The notes under the pieces: generated by a model | Told to the model about the DNA's origin: nothing | What the model saw: only the letters and a program-made list of their open reading frames with translations | The model's database searches: none | Shown here: positions 8,263-13,930 of the stretch, one piece after another | How the letters are laid out: each line of letters starts with the position of its first letter | How positions within the stretch are numbered: the first letter of the stretch is position 1 | Made by a program: the position numbers and the translations under genes | From: Patescibacteria group bacterium | Lineage (GTDB): Bacteria; Patescibacteriota; Kazan-3B-28; UBA10110 | Direction of reading: 5' to 3' | Assembly: GCA_003524745.1 (NCBI GenBank) | Contig: DQGN01000004.1 | Coordinates: 1 to 16,553, forward strand | Length of the DNA stretch: 16,553 nucleotides

Positions 8263-8320
8263 ATGATTATTTGTTAATGCTATCGCTTTTACTCATTATA
8301 TCTCAAAAACCAACCTCTCC

Positions 8321-8457
8321 GTCATTCCGGCCTCCGCCGTGCCCCGCGATAGCGACATCTATATCGGAAGAGGATAGATATCATACTTCCGATGAGATGA
8401 AGCTTATGCTGGGGAGTCGGAATCCAGGCCTGGATCCCAGATCAAGTCTGGGATGAC
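8321..8457. repeat. Intergenic palindromic element in the divergent DUF5671/nuclease spacer
   Basis: The outer arms GTCATTCC (8321-8328) and GGGATGAC (8450-8457) match at 7 of 8 positions. Inside are TCGGAAG/CTTCCGA (8366-8372 with about 8389-8395), the perfect 14-base palindrome ATCCAGGCCTGGAT (8422-8435) and TCCCAGA/TCTGGGA (8435-8441 with 8447-8453). It shares its ends with the copies inside murB and the nuclease gene. It fills most of the 218-base spacer and ends 23 bases before the nuclease start, so both divergent genes may depend on sequence inside or next to it. Confidence 0.65.
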
Positions 8458-8480
8458 AAATGGGGTGATAAGATAAAATC

Positions 8481-10070
8481 ATGTCTAATAAACCCGTAAT
8501 CACCCCGCATTTGTTTGTTGAATATTCGCTGTGCCCGGCGTGGATTTGGCACGATTTGTTTACCGACCCGTCCCTCAAGGGCGAAATCCCTGAATTAGCC
8601 CTTAAGTTGATGGAAAAAGGTGTAATACACGAGGAAGATTATGTTAAAGATCTGGTGTTTGACGAAGTGAAAGAAATTGACCCAGCCAAGGCCTTGGCAA
8701 AAACTTTGGAATTAATGAAATCGGGTTCGGAATTAATTTATCAAGGCGAAATTGAAACTGAAATTGATGGGTTTATTTGGCGAGGGCGCCCCGACCTCCT
8801 GCAAAAAATTCCTGGGGAATCTAAATTCGGCAATTGGTTCTATATCCCCGTGGATATTAAAAGCAGTAACGAAATGAATCCTGACCATAAGTTTCAGTTG
8901 GCTTTTTATGCGGAAGTATTAGAAAAAATTCAAGGCCACCTCCCCCATCAAGTGGCGATCATCAATAAAGAAAAACAGCGCAAGGTTCTGCCGATAGATA
9001 GTGAGTTAATGGAGAAGATGCACGCGCGGGCTAACCAGATTTTAACGATTCTGGCGGGGCAGAAGCCCACCCTGCATTACCGAGGGGGCTGTAAACAAAG
9101 CCCATGGGGCCAAATGTGCCTTCAGGACTGCGAGGCGGTGAATGACGCCGCTCTTGTCTACAATGTGCGAGAAAGCACCTTAGACAAGCTCCGAGAGGCC
9201 GGCTTTGAGACGGTTACAGAGCTGGCTGGACTAGACCCCGATAAACCTCAATATAAAATTTCGGCTGATACTTGGAAGCGAATTGTCCTCCAGGCCCAGT
9301 CCCTCCAGAAAAATGATTTGATTTGGCTGGGAGAACCTAATATTCCCACCACCAATTACCCCATTTATTTTGATATCGAAGGTGACCCCCTACTCGGCGT
9401 AGATTATTTGTTTGGCTTCTGGATTGGTAACAACCCCGATTGTCATCCTCAACCGGCGTGCGAAGCACAGCAGGATTGGGGATCCAGACAAGAACAAAAA
9501 CAGAAAGATATTAATCTGCCTGGATTCCCGAATAATTCCGATCTTTCAGAAAGAAATATCGGGTCGGGAATGACAAAAGAATGTGGACAGAATGACACAA
9601 AAACCATGGGACAAAAGGGTCAATTTGTATATTTTCTGGCCAAGCAACCCGAAGACGAGAAGCAAATGTGGCAAAAATTCTTGGCCTGGCTCCCGACTCT
9701 CCCTGAAAATTATTTGGTTTATCACTATGCTCCATACGAAAAAATCCATTTGGATTTGTTGGAAAAGAAATATGGTGGTTCACCAGAGTTAAATAAATTC
9801 CGGTCTAAATTAATCGATTTGTTCGAAGTTGTCAAAAACAGCGTCATTTTCCCGTTGTATTTTTATTCCATCAAGGATTTAGCCAAATCGCGGTTTGTGA
9901 ACTACAAATGGCGCCACCAAAAGGCCGGTGGAGCCCAAAGTATTTTCTGGTACGAGAAATGGCTTGAAACCGGTGACGAAAAAGTTTTGCAAGACATTTT
10001 GGACTACAACGAAGACGATGTCATCGCCACCGAACACCTCCTGAATTGGCTCCAGAAATCTGATGTATAA
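8481..10070 (+). CDS. TM0106-type RecB-like nuclease fused to an RNase H-like domain
   Basis: The protein combines two nuclease folds. The N-terminal PD-(D/E)XK domain of the RecB/Cas4 type has GRPD (Asp104), VDIKSS (Asp125, Lys127) and QLAFYAE (Gln139). Cys18 together with Cys204, Cys213 and Cys217 is arranged like the 4Fe-4S cysteines of Cas4 and AddB. A short helix-hairpin-helix-like segment follows (about 226-252). The C-terminal half is a DEDD RNase H-like domain (YprB/RNase_H_2 type) with YFDIEGD (Asp298, Glu300), YHYAPYE (414-420), LIDLF (Asp447) and NEDD (510-513). Substrate and pathway are unknown; repair or nucleic-acid turnover is likely. Residues about 319-380 are an insert encoded by palindromic sequence, in the loop after the first RNase H strands; the family continues directly there. 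ATG 8481 has only a weak upstream GGTGAT. The small regulator gene follows after 52 bases. No other CRISPR or restriction genes are nearby. Confidence 0.85.
   Translation: MSNKPVITPHLFVEYSLCPAWIWHDLFTDPSLKGEIPELALKLMEKGVIHEEDYVKDLVFDEVKEIDPAKALAKTLELMKSGSELIYQGEIETEIDGFIWRGRPDLLQKIPGESKFGNWFYIPVDIKSSNEMNPDHKFQLAFYAEVLEKIQGHLPHQVAIINKEKQRKVLPIDSELMEKMHARANQILTILAGQKPTLHYRGGCKQSPWGQMCLQDCEAVNDAALVYNVRESTLDKLREAGFETVTELAGLDPDKPQYKISADTWKRIVLQAQSLQKNDLIWLGEPNIPTTNYPIYFDIEGDPLLGVDYLFGFWIGNNPDCHPQPACEAQQDWGSRQEQKQKDINLPGFPNNSDLSERNIGSGMTKECGQNDTKTMGQKGQFVYFLAKQPEDEKQMWQKFLAWLPTLPENYLVYHYAPYEKIHLDLLEKKYGGSPELNKFRSKLIDLFEVVKNSVIFPLYFYSIKDLAKSRFVNYKWRHQKAGGAQSIFWYEKWLETGDEKVLQDILDYNEDDVIATEHLLNWLQKSDV
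9441..9596. repeat. Palindromic element inserted in frame within the nuclease gene
   Basis: This block starts with TGTCATCC (9441-9448) and contains a nested hairpin with a perfect 8-bp outer stem ATTCCCGA (9524-9531) / TCGGGAAT (9564-9571), an inner CCGAT/ATCGG pair and a tip CTTTC-A-GAAAG. It ends with two GAATGAC copies (9568-9574, 9590-9596). A looser hairpin joins ATCCTCAACC (about 9445) to GGATTGGGGAT (about 9473). All of it is read through in frame as roughly 60 polar residues (319-380) rich in Gln, Asn, Gly and Lys, with three Cys. It carries the same end motifs as the murB insert and may be two elements in tandem. Confidence 0.65.
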
Positions 10071-10078
10071 TTGATTTA

Positions 10079-10095
10079 CCTCATACCTAATGAGG
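10079..10095. promoter_or_regulatory. Inverted repeat upstream of the XRE regulator, candidate operator
   Basis: CCTCAT (10079-10084) and ATGAGG (10090-10095) form a perfect 6-bp inverted repeat with a 5-base spacer, 27 bases before the regulator's start codon. HTH proteins of this class commonly bind such sites in front of their own gene, so autoregulation is a reasonable inference. No clear promoter accompanies it. Confidence 0.35.
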
Positions 10096-10122
10096 AATTT
10101 GACAAAAAGGAGGTCTAAAACC

Positions 10123-10446
10123 ATGTCGGCCCAGTCAAACCGCGGAAAAATGTTATTCTTGCTGCGAAGCATGAAAGGTGAGTCTCGAAAAGAGTTGGCC
10201 GCTATCCTGGGAATTACCACCGATCGTGTTTTCAAGATAGAACACGGACTTAGCCAACCGAGCAAGAAACTTATCGAAAAGATGGTCCAACACTTCGATT
10301 CTCTCGACTTGGCTCCCGCTAAGGTCCTCACTCGCATACTCGACCCGAATATCGAGACCAGCAAAAAATACCGAGAAATATACATCGACACGCAGAAAAT
10401 GCTCATTACAATGGCTCGAATCTTTCGGACTGACCTGGACCAATAA
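10123..10446 (+). CDS. Small XRE/Cro-like helix-turn-helix regulator
   Basis: The 107-residue protein has an N-terminal HTH_XRE-type DNA-binding domain at about residues 11-60: MLFLLRSMKGESRKELAAILG, then ITTDRVFKIEHGLSQPSKKLIEKM, where the second helix pair is the recognition unit. The C-terminal 45 residues are helical and charged, perhaps for dimerisation. The start at 10123 is preferred to an upstream in-frame ATG at 10090 because AAGGAGGT (10107-10114) lies exactly 8 bases before it, the best ribosome-binding site in this half of the window, and because 10090 lies inside a perfect inverted repeat. It sits 52 bases after the nuclease gene on the same strand and ends at a strong terminator, so the pair may form one unit. 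No toxin partner is visible. Target genes are unknown. Confidence 0.85.
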   Translation: MSAQSNRGKMLFLLRSMKGESRKELAAILGITTDRVFKIEHGLSQPSKKLIEKMVQHFDSLDLAPAKVLTRILDPNIETSKKYREIYIDTQKMLITMARIFRTDLDQ

Positions 10447-10496
10447 ACCCAACCGGGGAATCACCGCCTTATGTTTTGCCCTACATCGTACTTTAT

Positions 10497-10521
10497 AACC
10501 CACTGCAGTAGTGGGTTTTTT
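10497..10521 (+). terminator. Intrinsic terminator after the XRE regulator
   Basis: AACCCACT (10497-10504) pairs perfectly with AGTGGGTT (10510-10517) across a five-base loop, and the stem runs into a six-T tract (10516-10521). It lies 51 bases past the regulator's stop. Confidence 0.85.
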
Positions 10522-10690
10522 GTTAAATCTGGACTCCCGCCAGAATTTGTCCTCGTGTAGGCGGGGACAATAATAACATGACGGGGAACTGCACCAGAGC
10601 AACCTCTCCCCTTACTGAGGGGAGATTGAGAGGGGAGAGAAAATTATACTCCCTCCTCCCCTAACCCCTCCTCTGGCAGGAGGGGAACTT
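10522..10690. repeat. Cluster of short palindromes between converging genes
   Basis: This spacer holds TGTCCTCG/CGGGGACA (about 10547-10570), CTCTCCCC paired with GGGGAGAG (about 10602-10637) around a smaller GGGGAG hairpin, and CCCCTCCT/AGGAGGGG (about 10665-10685). The last runs into the 3' end of the DedA gene and encodes its final residues and stop. The C-rich/G-rich motif matches those at 1026-1050 and 13816-13836. No gene is seen. Confidence 0.55.
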
Positions 10691-11305
10691 GGATTGGTGG
10701 GGTTTGAGTTGGCTCCAAATAAAACAGAGGATGGCCAGAACGATTACGCCCAGAATTACTTTGTCGACAATGTGGAAATAAGGCGTAATAGATGCCCAGT
10801 TGGCGCGGAGATTAAAACCGGCGTAAGCCAAAATCCAATTCCACAAACCAGCACCAATAGTGGTATAAATCACAAAGGGCAATAAGGGCATTTTGCCCAT
10901 GCCCGCCGGAATACTAATAAAATGTCGGATGACTGGAATAAACCGACTGATAAATACCGTGATGTCCCCCCGCTTCTCAAAAAAACTTTCTGTTACATCT
11001 AAATGATGTTCATTTAGTAAAAGATATTTCCCGACTTTAAGAACCAGTACCCGACCACCCCAGAGCCCGATGTAATAAGAAATTAAGCTGCCGATAATAG
11101 AGCCGATAGTGGCCCAGATAACTACGGATAGTATGTTCATCTGGCCTTCGGCCACTAAAAAGCCGGCAAAGGGCATTACAGCTTCACTGGGAATAGGAAC
11201 AATCATCGATTCCAAAGCCATCAACAACAAAACTCCCGGGTAACCCAGAACAGCAATCAAACCAGTCGCCCAAATTGTAATCTGCTCGAAAATGCTCATA
11301 TACAT
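10661..11305 (-). CDS. DedA-family membrane protein
   Basis: DedA/SNARE-associated proteins are inner-membrane proteins, several of which move undecaprenyl phosphate or other phospholipids across the membrane and support envelope integrity. The 214 residues show the family marks: Glu32 in LESMIVPIPSE with PxPSE (37-41), GSIIGSLISYYIGLWGGR (68-85), and the key segment FISRFIPVIRHFISIPAG (118-135) with Arg121 and Arg127. Hydrophobic segments surround these. The last eight residues, FPSCQRRG, and the TAG stop are encoded by a C-rich palindromic repeat, so the natural C-terminus may have been replaced. The first ATG (11305) overlaps the promoter; the in-frame ATG at 11299 fits better with a nearly leaderless message. 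No ribosome-binding site is seen. Neighbouring spacers on both sides are full of repeats. Confidence 0.9.
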   Translation of the reverse strand: MYMSIFEQITIWATGLIAVLGYPGVLLLMALESMIVPIPSEAVMPFAGFLVAEGQMNILSVVIWATIGSIIGSLISYYIGLWGGRVLVLKVGKYLLLNEHHLDVTESFFEKRGDITVFISRFIPVIRHFISIPAGMGKMPLLPFVIYTTIGAGLWNWILAYAGFNLRANWASITPYFHIVDKVILGVIVLAILCFIWSQLKPHQSKFPSCQRRG

Positions 11306-11307
11306 AT

Positions 11308-11338
11308 AGTATCAAGTGTCTGGTATCAAGTATCAAGT
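11308..11338 (-). promoter_or_regulatory. Promoter of dedA built from three ACTTGATAC repeats
   Basis: The plus strand carries GTATCAAGT three times (11309-11317, 11323-11331, 11330-11338, the last two overlapping). On the minus strand the outer copy supplies TTGATA (11336-11331) and the inner copy GATACT (11313-11308), 17 bases apart, matching sigma-70 geometry. The predicted start, near 11301, is within a few bases of the ATG at 11299. The repeats could also be a protein-binding array. Confidence 0.4.
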
Positions 11339-11340
11339 AA

Positions 11341-11368
11341 TTCAACGGCTCATTATTGAGCCGTTGAA
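11341..11368. repeat. Perfect 12-bp stem hairpin upstream of dedA
   Basis: TTCAACGGCTCA (11341-11352) pairs perfectly with TGAGCCGTTGAA (11357-11368) over a TTAT loop. It could stop transcription coming from the M14 hydrolase gene, but the minus strand lacks a T-run after it and the plus strand has only TTTT a few bases on. It starts immediately upstream of the dedA promoter repeats, so a regulatory role is also possible. Confidence 0.5.
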
Positions 11369-11377
11369 GATTTTGTC

Positions 11378-11764
11378 ATTATCCAGCTTGCGTCAGTCCT
11401 CCGTAGCCTTTAGGTGAAGGATGGAACTGGATAATCCAGACAGAAAATAAAAATGTTTTTGTTTGTTTTATTGTCTGGATTCCGGGCCAAGCCCGGAATG
11501 ACGGAAGGGGGCGCGGGAATGACAGAAGGACAGATTCTGGACCCCCTTCGCATAAAGTTGTGCGGACAGGCAGGCGCGCTACGGCTTGCCAGAATAACGC
11601 TTTCGGTCCCCGAGTCGGGCATTGGAGTCCGAGTGATAGGTATTCTAAAAATTGCCGCTGTGAAGCCCTACGAATGCGGGACGAGAACGGAAAGGCAATT
11701 TTTGGCAAATACCGAGTAAGGACGACTGCCCGAAGACTTTGGTTACTTTCCTCGGGAAAGTAAC
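11378..11764. repeat. Compound palindromic repeat block between dedA and the M14 gene
   Basis: No protein gene is credible here; the open frames on both strands run through inverted repeats. Nested pairs are ATTATCCAG/CTGGATAAT (11378-11386, 11427-11435), AATCCAGACA/TGTCTGGATT (11434-11443, 11472-11481), ATTCCGGGC/GCCCGGAAT (11479-11487, 11491-11499, followed by GAC) and GTTACTTTCC/GGAAAGTAAC (11742-11751, 11755-11764). The last abuts the stop codon of the M14 gene. About 11505-11740 has less obvious pairing, with short GGGAATGAC-like fragments near 11514. The ATTCCGGGC hairpin has the same ends as the elements inside murB and the nuclease gene. Confidence 0.6.
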
Positions 11765-12766
11765 TTAAAGGAATCCGAAGGAAACAATGGGCTCTCCCGG
11801 AAGCGCCACAGATGAGTCGGCATGACCTAACACAATCCCGTCGTGTTCCGCGGCTAAGGTTTGTTCTAATCGGCCAAACACATTGTAGATCTTGGCGATC
11901 GGTTGATCTTTTTTAACCAATTGACCGGGCTTAACTTTGAAGCGAATAATGCCCGAAGCCGAACTCACGGGCTGGTGTGAATAATGCAAAATCTTACCCT
12001 GTAATTCGGCAGGGATAGAATAATCCATCTTTTGTTCCGTGGGGTTGACCATCCCCAACTTCATCAAAATATTCCAGATGGCTTTAACGCCTTCTTCGAC
12101 ATTTTGCTCATTCACAATATAGGCCTCGCCCAATTCCAAAGTGATAGCGGGGATATTTTTTAAGAGTAAACTGCCGGAGAGGGTCCGCTTTAAATCGTCT
12201 TTGTCATCGGCCTCTTCTTGCTCGTTAATAACCACAAATCCGGTCTGTTCGGCATAGGCCTTAACCTTTTCGTAGGCCTCTTTGTGCTCGGCTCCAGGAT
12301 AGGGATCGATCAATGTATAAGGAATAGATTGGGTCCAATCATTATGCAAATCCAAGACCAAAGTAGGATGAGTACTCATAATGGTAGTAAAGATTTTGTC
12401 GGCGATGCGCTCGGCCAGGGAGCCCTTCGAATTACCCGGAAAAGAACGATTCAAATCATCGGAACTAACCCCAATGCCCCGGGAGCCCATTTCGAACCCC
12501 ATTGGGTTCATCAACGGGAATGCATAAACTGCGCCGGAAATAAGCGGTTCTTTCTTTAACTTCTTAAAAATCTCCTGGATGATAGCAATACCACCCACCT
12601 CTTCGCCGTGGACACAACCTGTCAGCCAGACCACCGGCCCTTCATGGGTGCTTTTGGCTTCCATCAGCGCCAGCCTTCTGGACGACAAATCTGACCCGGT
12701 TAAAACATTGATAAATGAATACCGGATCTTTTGGTTGGTTAAGTTGTAACGAGTAAGTGCGTTCAT
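11765..12766 (-). CDS. M14-type zinc hydrolase, succinylglutamate desuccinylase/aspartoacylase family
   Basis: This family of zinc-dependent amidohydrolases cleaves N-acyl amino acids or related amides. In 333 residues the zinc site is seen as GCVHGEE (His53, Glu56) and LDLHND (His141). Substrate-binding DDLNRSFPG (103-111) and the catalytic region TLELGE (209-214) follow in the right order. Residues about 255-333 form the beta-barrel extension of AstE/AspA proteins, with a lipoyl-like hammerhead motif (FKVKPGQLVKKDQPIAKI, then HDGIVLG). The substrate cannot be told: arginine catabolism genes (astABCD) are absent, and Patescibacteria rarely have that pathway, so a salvage or peptide-modification role is more likely than AstE proper. 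ATG 12766 lacks a ribosome-binding site. The stop is immediately followed by a 10-bp-stem hairpin. An upstream promoter with TCGATTG palindromes suggests regulation. Confidence 0.9.
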   Translation of the reverse strand: MNALTRYNLTNQKIRYSFINVLTGSDLSSRRLALMEAKSTHEGPVVWLTGCVHGEEVGGIAIIQEIFKKLKKEPLISGAVYAFPLMNPMGFEMGSRGIGVSSDDLNRSFPGNSKGSLAERIADKIFTTIMSTHPTLVLDLHNDWTQSIPYTLIDPYPGAEHKEAYEKVKAYAEQTGFVVINEQEEADDKDDLKRTLSGSLLLKNIPAITLELGEAYIVNEQNVEEGVKAIWNILMKLGMVNPTEQKMDYSIPAELQGKILHYSHQPVSSASGIIRFKVKPGQLVKKDQPIAKIYNVFGRLEQTLAAEHDGIVLGHADSSVALPGEPIVSFGFL

Positions 12767-12817
12767 GAGTTATAGATATTTCCCGAGCATAGTCGAGGGA
12801 TTACCTTAATGGACTTC

Positions 12818-12884
12818 TCGATTACAATCGAAGAATAATTATGTTGCAAATTTATAATTAACATCAATCGAACCGAATCGATTG
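12818..12884 (-). promoter_or_regulatory. Promoter of the M14 gene with paired TCGATTG-type operators
   Basis: On the minus strand TTGCAA (12849-12844) and TGTAAT (12826-12821) lie 17 bases apart. The -10 box sits in the centre of the palindrome TCGATT-AC-AATCGA (12818-12831). A second palindrome with the same half-site, CAATCGA-ACCGAA-TCGATTG (12865-12884), lies just upstream of the -35. Two matching sites bracketing a promoter are typical of repressor control. The regulator is unknown. The leader would be about 50 bases. Confidence 0.4.
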
Positions 12885-12889
12885 TTTTA

Positions 12890-13200
12890 ATATCCCCCCA
12901 ATATTTTATTTGTCATCCTGGACCTCTCCTCTGTCATGCTGAATTTACGCGTCCCGCGAATGCTGGGATTTCAGCATCTCTTGCGTTGAGTTTTCTAAGT
13001 TAATTTAGAATATCAGTGATAGAGATCCTGAAACCCTCCTGCGTTCAATCTCATTGCGAAATAGATTATTATTTCTCTTCGCAATATAGATTTCACTACG
13101 GGCGGGCAAGCGAGTTCAGGATGACGGCAAGAAGTAGGATGACAACCAAGTTCAAACTGGCTCTAATTTACACCTTTTTCCTCCTTATGTCAAGAAAGTG
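12890..13200. repeat. Repeat-rich spacer upstream of the orphan transcript
   Basis: I see no gene here. Fragments of the GTCAT element recur: TGTCATCCTGGA (about 12911), TGTCATGCTGAA paired with TTCAGCA (about 12932-12975), ATCCTGAA (13023-13030) paired with TTCAGGAT (about 13116-13123), then AGGATGAC twice (about 13119-13126 and 13137-13144). The single open frame crossing it (13016-13261) passes through these palindromes and the downstream promoter, and has no ribosome-binding site, so I treat it as spurious. Confidence 0.5.
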
Positions 13201-13223
13201 GCTCTGGCGGCTTAAAACAGCGG

Positions 13224-13251
13224 TTGACAAAAGTATTGCCTCTTATATAAT
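13224..13251 (+). promoter_or_regulatory. Consensus sigma-70 promoter of an orphan transcript
   Basis: TTGACA (13224-13229) and TATAAT (13246-13251) are both perfect consensus, with a 16-base spacer. This is one of the two strongest promoters in the window, yet no protein gene follows for nearly 700 bases. Transcription should start near 13258. Confidence 0.75.
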
Positions 13252-13257
13252 ATATTT

Positions 13258-13722
13258 ATAAATTTCAGTACATTAACTTATCAGCTATCCAAACCAATTC
13301 AGATCTCCGCTCGCGCGGAGACAGAACGGAGGCAATATTATGAGTGTGTCGGCTACCATGTTCGCCGCAGTAAAGTTATAGTCTCGAATCCCGGTCCGAT
13401 CATCCGGAGATATCTCCCCTACGGCCACTTGAGCCCTATATACACGGGCATAGGCCTGCGGAGATAATACCGGATATTACAGAGTAAAGCCAGTAGCGTA
13501 AAACAATCTGCTTATGTACTGGCAGATGGATCGGAGGTGCTCCCCCGGGTACTTAAAAAACTTATTTGATAGCTTCTAATCTGTATATTCCGGTAAATCT
13601 GTGTCTCTATGTACCTTTCGCACTTCTGGCCCGCAAACTAAAATCTGACCTGTATTATCGGGTTGGAAGTGCGTCGAGTAGTCACAACCCCCAGCCGTTC
13701 TTCGGCCGGGGGTTCTTTTTTA
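13258..13722 (+). ncRNA. Candidate structured non-coding RNA, about 465 bases, family unknown
   Basis: A perfect promoter precedes this stretch and a strong intrinsic terminator ends it, and no open frame inside has a ribosome-binding site or plausible protein. Local stems are plentiful: TCTCCGC/GCGGAGA (13304-13310, 13315-13321), the palindrome GGAGATATCTCC (13406-13417), GCCC/GGGC (about 13433-13449), GTAC...GGGTAC closing a GGAG/CTCC hairpin (13516-13552), and CGCACTTC/GAAGTGCG (13619-13626, 13666-13673). I looked for, and did not find, the tmRNA tag and T-arm/CCA, the RNase P CR-I/CR-V motifs, the SRP GGAA/AGCAGC domain, 6S architecture, T-box AGGGTGG and group I/II intron cores. A known RNA too diverged to recognise remains possible. 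It is an independent transcript, not an obvious leader, because the terminator comes before the next gene. Confidence 0.5.
13686..13721 (+). terminator. Intrinsic terminator of the orphan transcript
   Basis: AACCCCC (13686-13692) pairs with GGGGGTT (13708-13714); after one A-C mismatch the stem continues GCC/GGC, with loop GTTCTTC. Six T residues follow (13716-13721). The stem is GC-rich, typical of efficient rho-independent termination. Confidence 0.85.
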
Positions 13723-13742
13723 CCGCGAAATCGTACTATCTA

Positions 13743-13800
13743 CTGTTCGAGTATAAGCGAGAACTATAGGTGCTATCAGTTCTCACCAAGGCTCGAACAG
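13743..13800. repeat. Long, nearly perfect nested palindrome
   Basis: The outer arms CTGTTCGAG (13743-13751) and CTCGAACAG (13792-13800) pair perfectly. An inner stem, GAGAACT-ATAG (13759-13769) with CTAT-C-AGTTCTC (13773-13784), pairs around a GTG loop with one bulged C. It has no T-run and lies between a terminator and the next gene's promoter. It does not share the GTCAT ends of the other elements. Confidence 0.6.
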
Positions 13801-13850
13801 TAACCCCTCCCCAAACCTCCCCTTATTAAGGGGAGGAGAGGTGGGGTAAA
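13801..13850. repeat. C-rich/G-rich hairpin, copy of the 1026-1050 repeat
   Basis: CCTCCCCTTA (13816-13825) pairs with TAAGGGGAGG (13827-13836), inside weaker outer complementarity CCCC...GGGG (about 13804-13846). The core is the same as in the hairpin at 1026-1050, so it is a dispersed repeat in this genome. Confidence 0.6.
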
Positions 13851-13894
13851 AAGGTTATGAGCGGTTGCGTCATTACGCTTTATGTATAAATTTC

Positions 13895-13920
13895 TGCTAC
13901 AATCAAAACAAAAGGAGGTG
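13895..13920 (+). promoter_or_regulatory. Extended -10 promoter and strong ribosome-binding site
   Basis: TGC-TACAAT (13895-13903) fits an extended -10 box; no convincing -35 accompanies it. AAAGGAGGTG (13911-13920) is an unusually complete Shine-Dalgarno sequence that fixes the start at 13931. The predicted leader is about 20 bases. Confidence 0.5.
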
Positions 13921-13930
13921 TACCTTAAAA

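Noticed and set aside
11309..11338. A short tandem repeat that could be a CRISPR remnant
   Set aside because: The units are 9 bases with overlapping or 5-base spacing, far too short for repeats and spacers; no cas genes are present, and the Cas4-like nuclease is of the TM0106 type.
11379..11763. Several open frames on both strands, 67 to 109 codons
   Set aside because: They run through nested inverted repeats, overlap one another on both strands, lack ribosome-binding sites and have no recognisable domain.
13016..13261. An 81-codon plus-strand open frame
   Set aside because: It crosses repeat fragments and the consensus promoter at 13224-13251 and has no ribosome-binding site.
13381..13400. 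A tRNA-like T-loop (CTCGAATCCC) suggesting a tRNA or tmRNA
   Set aside because: The flanks do not form a T-stem, no acceptor stem or CCA end is present, and no tag-peptide reading frame ending in Ala-Leu-Ala-Ala is found.
13566..13769. A 67-codon open frame inside the orphan transcript
   Set aside because: It has no ribosome-binding site, reads through the terminator hairpin and T-run, and its composition is not protein-like.
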